Shown here: positions 31,673-37,832 of the stretch, piece after piece
Position numbering within the stretch: position 1 is the first letter of the stretch
Layout: every line of letters starts with the position of its first letter
Origin: Oscillospiraceae bacterium
GTDB lineage: Bacteria > Bacillota > Clostridia > Oscillospirales > Oscillospiraceae
Reading direction: 5' to 3'
Assembly: GCA_017445875.1 (NCBI GenBank)
Contig: JAFSRZ010000030.1
Location: 1-37,832, forward strand
Length of the DNA: 37,832 nt
The notes under the pieces: generated by a model
Told to the model about the DNA's origin: nothing
The model's database searches: none
What the model saw: only the letters and a program-made list of their open reading frames with translations
Position numbers and translations under genes: made by a program

Positions 31673-32090
31673 ACGACTCCTCCATGTCGACCGTGATATG
31701 GTCTGTTCCGTAGCGGTCGAACTCCGACAGATAGGCGTCAATCCGCGCCTTCAAGGCCTCGTAATTCTCGCCGGTCATGGGTTCGCCGTCCATGTCGCGC
31801 AGTGCCAGCTCTTCCGCCAGAATCTCGAAGAACGTCACATCCTCGTACTGGTCGATTACCTCGTGAATGCCGCCATCCGCGAACGCCAGCGACGGAATCA
31901 GCTCCCCGTTGTACAGCTCCACAAGTTTGCTCATCCGGTGGTGCAGACAGTGGGAGAAAATCGTACTCTCCACGGCGTCATACTCCCGGATGCGGTCGTT
32001 CTCCTCCCGCGTCGAGTTCATAATCCAGTTGCCTATGTACACAAGGTCCAGCAGATAACGAAACTGCTGTTCCGTCAGCTCAATTTTCAT
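31671..32090 (-). CDS. conserved-looking hypothetical protein
   Basis: This 139-residue protein is acidic and probably helical and cytosolic. It begins MKIELTEQQFRYLLDLVYIG, has a HCLHHRMSKL segment near residue 48 and an acidic C-terminus ending DMEES. There is no signal peptide, transmembrane segment or metal motif. I do not recognise a family. AGGAGG lies seven bases before the ATG at 32090, and a clear promoter is present (32146-32174), so it is a genuine gene. It is monocistronic and divergent from murI, with the two promoters only about 35 bp apart. Confidence 0.75.
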   Translation of the reverse strand: MKIELTEQQFRYLLDLVYIGNWIMNSTREENDRIREYDAVESTIFSHCLHHRMSKLVELYNGELIPSLAFADGGIHEVIDQYEDVTFFEILAEELALRDMDGEPMTGENYEALKARIDAYLSEFDRYGTDHITVDMEES

Positions 32091-32145
32091 GTCGAAGCCT
32101 CCTGAATAATTCGGCGGCGCGGCGTACGCGCTCCATGGTTTCATC

Positions 32146-32174
32146 ATTATAACACACGCGCCCCGGAATTTCCA
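32146..32174 (-). promoter_or_regulatory. sigma-A promoter for the hypothetical gene at 31671-32090
   Basis: On the minus strand TGGAAA (32169-32174) and a perfect TATAAT (32146-32151) are separated by 17 bp, 56 bp upstream of the start. Confidence 0.65.
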
Positions 32175-32208
32175 CCTGAAAAACCGGGAAAAAATACAAA
32201 AGTCTGTC

Positions 32209-32237
32209 TTGCGGCTTTGCCAAAGACATAGTATAAT
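32209..32237 (+). promoter_or_regulatory. sigma-A promoter for murI - DUF1934 - argS
   Basis: TTGCGG (32209-32214) and a perfect TATAAT (32232-32237) are separated by 17 bp, 48 bp before the murI start. It probably drives all three overlapping genes. Confidence 0.65.
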
Positions 32238-32284
32238 ATGCCCCGAACATTGTGACGGCTCACAGCATTTCAGGAGATGATACC

Positions 32285-33106
32285 ATGACAGACCCCAGAC
32301 CCGTAGGCGTGTTTGATTCCGGCCTCGGAGGGCTGACCGCGATACGTTCCCTCCTGCGCATTCTGCCGGAGGAAAACCTGATTTATTTCGGCGACACCGC
32401 CCGCGTACCGTACGGGAACCGCGCCCCGGAAACTATCCTGCAATATGCCCGACAGGATGTCCGTTTCCTGCGCTCGTTCCACCTCAAAGCGATGGTCGTC
32501 GCCTGCGGGACTATCTCCACTACCTCTCTGGACACCTTACAGGCCGAAAACCCCGACCTGCCCTTTATCGGGGTTGTCTCCCCGGCCTGCCGCCGCGCCG
32601 CCGAAGTCACGAAGCAAAAGCGCGTGGGCGTTATCGCTACCCGTGCCTCTGTCCGCTCCGGCGCGTACGAAACCGCCCTGCGCCGCCTTGACCCTGAAAT
32701 TACTGTGCTTGGCAAGCCCTGTCCTTTGTTCGTTCCGCTGGTGGAAAACGGACGCTTCCGCCCCGGCGATATCGTCATTGAGACCGTCGCCCGCGAGTAC
32801 CTCACGCCCCTGCTCCAACAGAACATTGACACGCTCATCCTCGGCTGTACCCACTATCCGCTGTTGGAAGAAGTGATTGCCGGTATCTGCGGGTCGTCCG
32901 TGACACTGGTTTCCGCCGGGGAGGAATCCGCCTACGAGTTGAAGCGCCTGTTAAAGGCGCGAGACCTGCGCGGCGACATGTCCCAGACCGGGGAAGTACA
33001 GTTTTTCGTCAGCGACCAGACGGAAGATTTTGAAAACATGGCCTCGCTCTTCCTGCGGGAAGACCTGCGCCACACCGTACGGAGGATTGACATTGAACAG
33101 TATTGA
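32285..33106 (+). CDS. murI: glutamate racemase
   Basis: This 273-residue enzyme makes D-glutamate for peptidoglycan. It starts GVFDSGLGGLTAI, with the DSGxGG motif (Asp11, Ser12), has YFGDTARVPYG, the first catalytic Cys (Cys74) in VVACGTIST and the second (Cys188) in ILGCTHYPLL, so both Cys of the two-base mechanism are present. An oddity is ACGT in place of the more usual ACNT; the Asn normally contacts the substrate. AGGAGATGA precedes the ATG at 32285. The 3' end overlaps the next gene. An aspartate racemase is a less likely alternative. Confidence 0.93.
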   Translation: MTDPRPVGVFDSGLGGLTAIRSLLRILPEENLIYFGDTARVPYGNRAPETILQYARQDVRFLRSFHLKAMVVACGTISTTSLDTLQAENPDLPFIGVVSPACRRAAEVTKQKRVGVIATRASVRSGAYETALRRLDPEITVLGKPCPLFVPLVENGRFRPGDIVIETVAREYLTPLLQQNIDTLILGCTHYPLLEEVIAGICGSSVTLVSAGEESAYELKRLLKARDLRGDMSQTGEVQFFVSDQTEDFENMASLFLREDLRHTVRRIDIEQY

Positions 33107-33689
33107 AAACATGGAACGTACCGGCAACACACCCTCTACCGCCTCGAAGCAAGAGGAGGAATCCCCCGCAGACACGCAAAGGCCGACAGAAACCGATACC
33201 GCGCTTTCTGTCCTGCCCGCCCGCTCCGGCGACAGTCTCCCCGTCCTGCTGACCATCCACTCCGAACAGGACATTGACAGTCCGCAACAGGACAACATGG
33301 AACTGCTCACCGAAGGCACCATGAATCTTACGCCCGACTGCCTCACGCTTACCTATCACGAAAGCGCCCTCACGGGCATGGAGGGTACCACGACCGTCTT
33401 TGAGATGTACGGACCCAAGGTCATACTCCGGCGCATGGGAACCGTCAGTTCCCAGATGATTTTCGAGGAGGGGCGACAGCATACGTCCCTGTACGAAACC
33501 CCCATGGGCGAACTCTCGATTGATATACAGACCGGCTATCTGCGCAACTCCGTGACGGAGAGCGGCGGACTGCTGGAAATCCGCTATTCCGTGTCCGTCG
33601 AACACGCGAGTACCGGAAAGAACCGCTTCCGGATGAAAGTCCGGCGAAAGCGCAAAGAATCCCAACGTGAAAAGGACTTGACACCATGA
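33093..33689 (+). CDS. DUF1934 (YwiB-like) beta-barrel protein
   Basis: This 198-residue protein has an N-terminal low-complexity tail of about 45 residues (rich in Thr, Glu, Ser and Pro) and a DUF1934 domain from about residue 50. The domain shows VLLTIHSEQD, TEGTMNLTPDCLTLTYHES, MEGTTTVFE, RMGTVSSQMIFEEG and a C-terminal ISYSVSVEH-like IRYSVSVEH. The family is a small cytosolic lipocalin-like barrel of unknown function. In Bacillus the homologue ywiB also precedes argS. The start is a TTG at 33093, eight bases after GGAGG and overlapping the murI end; the ATG at 33111 has no ribosome binding site. Its stop overlaps argS by ATGA. Confidence 0.85.
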   Translation: MNSIENMERTGNTPSTASKQEEESPADTQRPTETDTALSVLPARSGDSLPVLLTIHSEQDIDSPQQDNMELLTEGTMNLTPDCLTLTYHESALTGMEGTTTVFEMYGPKVILRRMGTVSSQMIFEEGRQHTSLYETPMGELSIDIQTGYLRNSVTESGGLLEIRYSVSVEHASTGKNRFRMKVRRKRKESQREKDLTP

Positions 33690-35422
33690 ACATGATACAA
33701 GAGGCACACAAACAAATTCATTCCCTGACGCTGGACGCTTACCGCGCCGCCGTGTCGGACGGGGTTCTCCCCGACGCCACGCTCCCCACAATCGCGGTCG
33801 AGATTCCAAAAGACCCGTCCAACGGTGACTTTACCACGACATTCGCCCTTGCCGCCGCCAAAGCACTAAGAAAGTCCCCAAAAGTGATTGCGGCGGCGTT
33901 GTCGGAACGCATGCGCTTGGACGGCACGTACTTTCAGAGTGTCGAAATCGCCGGTGCCGGATTCCTGAACTTCCGCACGGGGTCACGCTGGTATGAGGGC
34001 GTTTTGTCGGCGATTGAGGCTGAGGGAAATGATTATGGCACCTGTCAAGACCTACAGGGACAAAAAATCATGGTGGAATTTGTGTCGGCGAACCCCACCG
34101 GCCCCATGCACATGGGCAACGCACGCGGCGGGGTTCTCGGCGACACGTTAGCGGCTATTCTAAGCGCATGCGGCGCGGAGGTTGAACGGGAATTTTATGT
34201 CAACGACGCCGGAAACCAGATTGAGAAATTCGCCCACTCCATTGAGGCGCGTTATCTGCAATACTTTCAGGGCGAGGACGCGGTAGTGTTCCCGGAGGAC
34301 GGATATCACGGCGACGATATCCGCGACCTTGCCGCACAGTACGCCGCACAGTACGGCGACACGCTCTTACAAGTCACGCCCGAAGAACGCCGCGAAAAAC
34401 TGGCAAGTTTCGGACTGTCCGTGAATCTCCCGAAGATGAAAGCCGATTTGTTACGCTACAAAATCTCCTATGACACTTGGTTTCTGGAATCGACTTTGCA
34501 TGAAAGCGACTATGTGGCGGAGACCGTGGACGAGTTGTCGAAGCGCGGCTGGACGTACGAGAACGACGGCGCGTTGTGGCTCAAAACATCGGGAATCATG
34601 CGGGACAACCTCTTAAAAGCCGGGAAAAAGCCGTCGGACATTGAGAAACTCGACCTCAAAGACGATGTACTCCGCCGCGCTAACGGCTTCTATACCTATT
34701 TCGCGGCGGATATCGCCTACCATCGAAACAAGTTCGCCTTGCGCGGCTTTGACCGCGTTATCAACATTTGGGGCGCTGACCATCACGGGCATGTGGCACG
34801 CCTCAAAGCCGCTCTTGACGCCCTCGGCCTCGACGGCTCCGGACGCCTCGACATTGTGCTGATGCAACTGGTCAAACTCCTGCGCGACGGGGAGACAGTC
34901 CGCATGAGTAAGCGTACCGGCAAGGCCATCAGCCTGTCAGACCTGCTCGACGAAGTTCCCGTTGACGCGGCGCGGTGGTTCTTCAACGCCCGCCCCGAAA
35001 CGCAAATGGAATTTGATTTGGGGCTTGCCGTCCGGGAGGACGCCGAAAACCCGGTCTATTATGTCAAGTACGCCCACGCCCGCATATGTTCGCTTCTGCG
35101 TACGCTTGCCGGTGAAGGCGCGACTGTCCCCGCGCACGCCGACATTTCCCTGTTGACCGACGACACCGAACGCGCATTGATAAAGGCTTTGGCGCGGTTC
35201 GGGGAGGAAGTCCGCCTCTGCGCCCGCGACTACGACCCCAGTCACCTGAACCGTTACCTGCAAGACCTCGCCGGATGTTTCCACCGGTTTTACACCTCCT
35301 GCCGTATCAAGGGAGAGGCGGCGGACGTACAGTCGGCGCGTCTCGGCCTCGCCGACAATACCCGGAAGGTACTCCGCAACGGCTTGCGCCTGTTGGGCAT
35401 TGAGGCACCGGAGAAGATGTAA
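33686..35422 (+). CDS. argS: arginyl-tRNA synthetase
   Basis: This 578-residue class I synthetase charges tRNA-Arg. It has the N-terminal Add-1 domain (about 1-110), the HIGH-type motif HMGN (142-145) in PTGPMHMGNARGG, YVNDAGNQ, the KMSKS-like MSKRTGK segment with AISL following, and the C-terminal anticodon-binding domain ending in a helical tail typical of the family (NTRKVLRNGLRLLGIEAPEKM written in parts: NTRKVLRNGL, LLGIEAPEKM). Length is normal. The start forms an ATGA overlap with the DUF1934 gene, so murI, DUF1934 and argS form one operon. The structured repeat at 35433 follows it and may act as terminator. Confidence 0.97.
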   Translation: MNMIQEAHKQIHSLTLDAYRAAVSDGVLPDATLPTIAVEIPKDPSNGDFTTTFALAAAKALRKSPKVIAAALSERMRLDGTYFQSVEIAGAGFLNFRTGSRWYEGVLSAIEAEGNDYGTCQDLQGQKIMVEFVSANPTGPMHMGNARGGVLGDTLAAILSACGAEVEREFYVNDAGNQIEKFAHSIEARYLQYFQGEDAVVFPEDGYHGDDIRDLAAQYAAQYGDTLLQVTPEERREKLASFGLSVNLPKMKADLLRYKISYDTWFLESTLHESDYVAETVDELSKRGWTYENDGALWLKTSGIMRDNLLKAGKKPSDIEKLDLKDDVLRRANGFYTYFAADIAYHRNKFALRGFDRVINIWGADHHGHVARLKAALDALGLDGSGRLDIVLMQLVKLLRDGETVRMSKRTGKAISLSDLLDEVPVDAARWFFNARPETQMEFDLGLAVREDAENPVYYVKYAHARICSLLRTLAGEGATVPAHADISLLTDDTERALIKALARFGEEVRLCARDYDPSHLNRYLQDLAGCFHRFYTSCRIKGEAADVQSARLGLADNTRKVLRNGLRLLGIEAPEKM

Positions 35423-35432
35423 CTTTATGTGT

Positions 35433-35589
35433 CCCCCACCCGGCGCGACGCGCCACCCTCCCCGCACACGGGGAGGGCTTCGCGGAACTGCCGACGGAGA
35501 AAACGTAGCAGTTTTACAGGAAATGCCCGCCTCTTAGCCTCCCCCGCACGGCGGGGGAGGTGTCACGGAGTGACGGAGGGGGCAAAACG
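35433..35589. repeat. dispersed structured repeat, copy 3 (157 nt)
   Basis: This copy has the same length as copy 1 (26591-26747), with the same hairpin order. The last hairpin reads GTCAC-gga-GTGAC in place of GTCGC-gta-GCGAC: the base pair changed on both sides. The centre (GCAGTTTTACAGGAAATGC) has diverged most. It lies between argS and the TelA-family gene. Confidence 0.78.
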
Positions 35590-35634
35590 ATTCTTTGACA
35601 CACCGACAGTAACAGCGAAAGGAATGAGCAATCC

Positions 35635-37005
35635 ATGTCCGACAACATCCCCCGTCTCACGCTGACCCCCGACGAATCCGCGGACGCGCCCGCGTTCGTG
35701 TCCTACGAGACGCCCCCGGAACTGTTCCAGCAGTACCAGACCCAAGAGCCGCAACCGGCACAACAGGCGTACGCACAGTCACCCGTGCAACAACAAGCGT
35801 ACGCACAGCCCCCCGTACAGCAACAGGCGTACGCACAGCCGCCCGTACAGCAACAGGCGGCACCCGCGCAACAGGCCTATGTTCCGCAACTGACACTCAA
35901 TCCGACTGTGCCGGAAGCGGCGCAAGCCGTACCCGCTCCGGCACCCGCGCCCGCCGTCGCCGAACCTATGCCCGAAGAAACACGGCTTTCCCCCGAAGAA
36001 CTCCGCGCCGTCGACGAGTTCGCCAAAAAAATCGACATCACGGACACCAATCTTGTCCTGCAATACGGCGCGGGCGCGCAAAAGAGTGTAGCCGAATTTT
36101 CGGAGAGCGCGTTGTCGTCCGTGCGTACGAAAGACCTCGGCGAAGTCGGCAACTCGCTCAGCGCCCTTGTGGCGTCGCTCGACAACATCAACGAGACCGG
36201 CGAGAAGAAAAGCGGCCTCTTTAACTTCTTCAAGAAGTCCGAGGACAAAATCCAGACCCTCAAAGCACAGTATTCCAAGGCGGAAACCAACGTCGACAAA
36301 ATCAGTAAGGAACTCCAACAGCACCAAATTACCCTGCTGAAAGATTCCGCCATGCTCGACCAGCTCTACGAGAAGAACCTGCAATATTACAAGGAACTGT
36401 CGATGTATATACTGGCGGGGAAAAAGCGTCTGGCGGATATCCGCGCCAACGAGCTTGCCGACCTCCAGCGCAAGGCACAACAGACCGGTTCCCAAGAGGA
36501 CGCCCAACGCTTCAACGACATGGTACAACTCTGTGACCGGTTCGAGAAGAAACTGCACGACTTGGAATTAACGCGCATGATTTCCATTCAGATGGGGCCG
36601 CAAATCCGCCTCATCCAGAACAACGACGTATTAATGGCGGAGAAAATCCAGTCGTCGCTTGTGAACACAATCCCGCTCTGGAAAAGTCAGATGGTCATCG
36701 CGTTAGGCGTCGAACACGGGCGGCGGGCAGTCGCGGCACAGAACGCCGTCACCGAAATGACAAACACGCTCTTACAGCAGAACGCCGACCTCTTGAAAAT
36801 GGGTACCATTGAGACCGCCCGCGAGGCCGAACGCGGCGTCGTCGACATTGAGACGTTGCAACACACCAATCAGCAGTTGATTTCGACCATTGACGAAGTG
36901 CTGAACATCCAGCGCGACGGCGCGGAAAAGCGTCGGGCGGCGGAAGTCGAACTGCACCGCATTGAGGGCGAACTGCGTCAGAAGTTAATGCAACTCAACC
37001 GCTGA
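35635..37005 (+). CDS. TelA-family (toxic anion resistance) protein
   Basis: This 456-residue cytosolic protein has an N-terminal disordered, Pro/Gln/Ala-rich segment with three tandem QQAYAQ(P/S)PVQ-type decapeptides (about 43-72), then the helical TelA/KlaA domain (about 110-456). Markers are FAKKIDITDTNLVLQYGAGAQ, written here as FAKKIDITD and VLQYGAGAQ, LYEKNLQYYKELSMYILAGKK and SLVNTIPLWKSQMVIALG. Named for tellurite resistance, chromosomal members are more often linked to cell envelope stress. No tellurite genes are nearby. The ATG follows AAAGGA. The three 30-bp repeats run from 35761 to 35850. Confidence 0.9.
   Translation: MSDNIPRLTLTPDESADAPAFVSYETPPELFQQYQTQEPQPAQQAYAQSPVQQQAYAQPPVQQQAYAQPPVQQQAAPAQQAYVPQLTLNPTVPEAAQAVPAPAPAPAVAEPMPEETRLSPEELRAVDEFAKKIDITDTNLVLQYGAGAQKSVAEFSESALSSVRTKDLGEVGNSLSALVASLDNINETGEKKSGLFNFFKKSEDKIQTLKAQYSKAETNVDKISKELQQHQITLLKDSAMLDQLYEKNLQYYKELSMYILAGKKRLADIRANELADLQRKAQQTGSQEDAQRFNDMVQLCDRFEKKLHDLELTRMISIQMGPQIRLIQNNDVLMAEKIQSSLVNTIPLWKSQMVIALGVEHGRRAVAAQNAVTEMTNTLLQQNADLLKMGTIETAREAERGVVDIETLQHTNQQLISTIDEVLNIQRDGAEKRRAAEVELHRIEGELRQKLMQLNR
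35761..35850 (+). repeat. three 30-bp tandem repeats in the TelA-family gene
   Basis: Units start at 35761, 35791 and 35821. Each encodes a decapeptide of the QQAYAQPPVQ type, differing at only a few bases. A degenerate fourth unit follows. Such a repeat can change in number by slippage. Confidence 0.85.
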
Positions 37006-37054
37006 CGGCGGCGTGGAACTGTAACAAAACACTGTGCCAAGCCGCAACGCAAAA

Positions 37055-37082
37055 CCGCGCCGGGGAACAATTCCCGGCGCGG
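37055..37082 (+). terminator. terminator after the TelA-family gene
   Basis: A 10-bp GC-rich stem (37055-37064 with 37073-37082) with an 8-nt loop is followed by CTGATTTTAT. It is the first of two adjacent hairpins between convergent genes. Confidence 0.7.
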
Positions 37083-37096
37083 CTGATTTTATGAGA

Positions 37097-37129
37097 ATCT
37101 CCCCGGAAACGTGACATTTCCGGGGAGAT
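37097..37129 (-). terminator. terminator of the chemotaxis receptor gene
   Basis: A perfect 13-bp stem (37097-37109 with 37117-37129) with a 7-nt loop lies 21 bp beyond the receptor's stop codon. On the minus strand it is followed by TCTCATAAAATC, a poor T-run. Confidence 0.6.
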
Positions 37130-37150
37130 GGTTTCGCGTGTTGTCAAGTA

Positions 37151-37832
37151 TTAATACTTATCGTGGGAGGAATGGGAGGCGGCGAAGCTGTCGCCGGTGT
37201 GGGCGGCGGAGACCGTCGAACGGGCACCGCCAACTTCCTTGCGGAGTGTGAAGCGTCCGATGAGTTCTTTCAGGAGGTTGGCCTGTCCGGAAAGTTCCTC
37301 GCTGGCGGCGGCGGACTGTTCGGCGGTGGCGGAGTTCGTCTGGACAACGCTGGAAATCTGGTCGATACCCGTGCTGACCTGCGCGACATCGTGCGACTGC
37401 GCGTCGGTGGCCTTGGAGATACGCGTCACGGCGTCCATGACCTTCTGGGCGCGGACAACGACTTCTTTGAGCGCCTCGTCGGTCTCGACGGACAGGCGGC
37501 TACCCTCGTTGACGGCCTTGACGGTTTCTTCGATAAGTGTCGCGGTACTCTTGGAGGCTTCCTGCGACTTCGTGGCGAGGTTGCGCACTTCGTCGGCGAC
37601 GACGGCGAATCCCTTGCCGGCGCTTCCGGCGCGGGCGGCCTCAACGGCGGCGTTGAGCGCGAGAATGTTCGTCTGGAACGCGATATCCTCAATGGTCTTG
37701 ATAACCTTGCTGATTTCAAGGGACTTGACCTCGATGGCCTTCATAGCGCCCATGAGGTCGGCCATATGCGCGGAGCATACGGCAATCTGGTCATGGGAGG
37801 CCTGATTGTCGACTTTGGCGCTCTGGGCGTGT
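37151..37832 (-). CDS. methyl-accepting chemotaxis protein, C-terminal part
   Basis: The visible 226 residues are the cytoplasmic signalling domain of a chemoreceptor, which controls the kinase CheA through CheW. The near-invariant hairpin tip is present ([20 protein letters not shown], then [15 protein letters not shown]), flanked by long coiled-coil helices with Glu/Gln/Ala pairs typical of methylation sites. The end is a flexible tail (SHSSHDKY). The reading frame continues past the right edge of the window, so the sensor and membrane parts are missing here. No flagellar or che genes are in view. The ligand is unknown. Confidence 0.95.
   Translation of the reverse strand, partial: HAQSAKVDNQASHDQIAVCSAHMADLMGAMKAIEVKSLEISKVIKTIEDIAFQTNILALNAAVEAARAGSAGKGFAVVADEVRNLATKSQEASKSTATLIEETVKAVNEGSRLSVETDEALKEVVVRAQKVMDAVTRISKATDAQSHDVAQVSTGIDQISSVVQTNSATAEQSAAASEELSGQANLLKELIGRFTLRKEVGGARSTVSAAHTGDSFAASHSSHDKY

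Noticed and set aside
35595-35600. Perfect TTGACA upstream of the TelA-family gene as a promoter
   Set aside because: No recognisable -10 sequence lies 15-19 bp downstream, so I could not support a promoter here.

Overview
The window looks like a chromosomal segment of a spore-forming, high-GC clostridial Firmicute, most likely from the Oscillospiraceae/Ruminococcaceae group. This is inference from content. The evidence is a SpoVM - SPOCS/LysM - SpoIVA sporulation cluster, an S-layer-homology cell wall protein, an NfnAB transhydrogenase pair typical of anaerobes, a FeoB-associated cysteine-rich peptide, strong AGGAGG-type ribosome binding sites, and many clear sigma-A promoters (TTGACA/TTGCAA, 16-18 bp, TATAAT/TACAAT). 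No rRNA, tRNA, CRISPR array or intact transposase gene was seen.

Layout. 1-9 kb: FeoB-associated peptide, a large secreted CHAP/SLH protein (minus), a Cof-type HAD phosphatase, tgt, a two-gene type II restriction-modification system lying between tgt and yajC, yajC, a small membrane protein, and efp (minus). 9-13.5 kb: two exported proteins, a C11 (clostripain-family) lipoprotein peptidase and a BspA-like leucine-rich-repeat protein. 13.6-16 kb: nfnA-nfnB. 16-22 kb (minus): a cobalamin operon transcribed cobU - cobS - short cobU paralogue - cbiB - cobD - cobQ - cbiC. It is mostly joined by 4-25 nt overlaps, except for a tandem repeat between cobQ and cbiC. A metallophosphoesterase gene lies upstream of it. 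22.8-26.5 kb: a 170-bp element with terminal inverted repeats, then the sporulation genes. 26.5-29.5 kb: a metallo-beta-lactamase/rubredoxin fusion and a membrane-anchored family 3 glycosidase. 29.5-31.6 kb: tmcAL and a DUF3298 lipoprotein. 31.7-35.4 kb: an unknown gene (minus), then murI - DUF1934 - argS. 35.4-37.8 kb: a TelA-family protein and the 3' part of a chemotaxis receptor gene running off the window.

How genes work together. SpoVM and SpoIVA build the basement layer of the spore coat, and the SPOCS/LysM protein between them probably acts in the same envelope. The cob genes cover late cobalamin assembly (amidation, aminopropanol arm, nucleotide loop) plus one corrin-ring step. tgt, yajC, efp, argS and tmcAL serve translation and secretion. 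The restriction-modification pair interrupts what is often a tgt-yajC neighbourhood.

The most unusual signals are: a dispersed structured intergenic repeat (two 157-nt copies, one deleted copy and two partial modules) with a compensatory base-pair change between copies; the 170-bp element with 29-nt imperfect terminal inverted repeats; a tandem repeat made from the cobQ-stop/cbiC-start junction; a partial duplication of the nfnB 3' end; an RBS buried in a terminator-like hairpin after yajC; and a 28-codon spoVM gene that length filters would miss.
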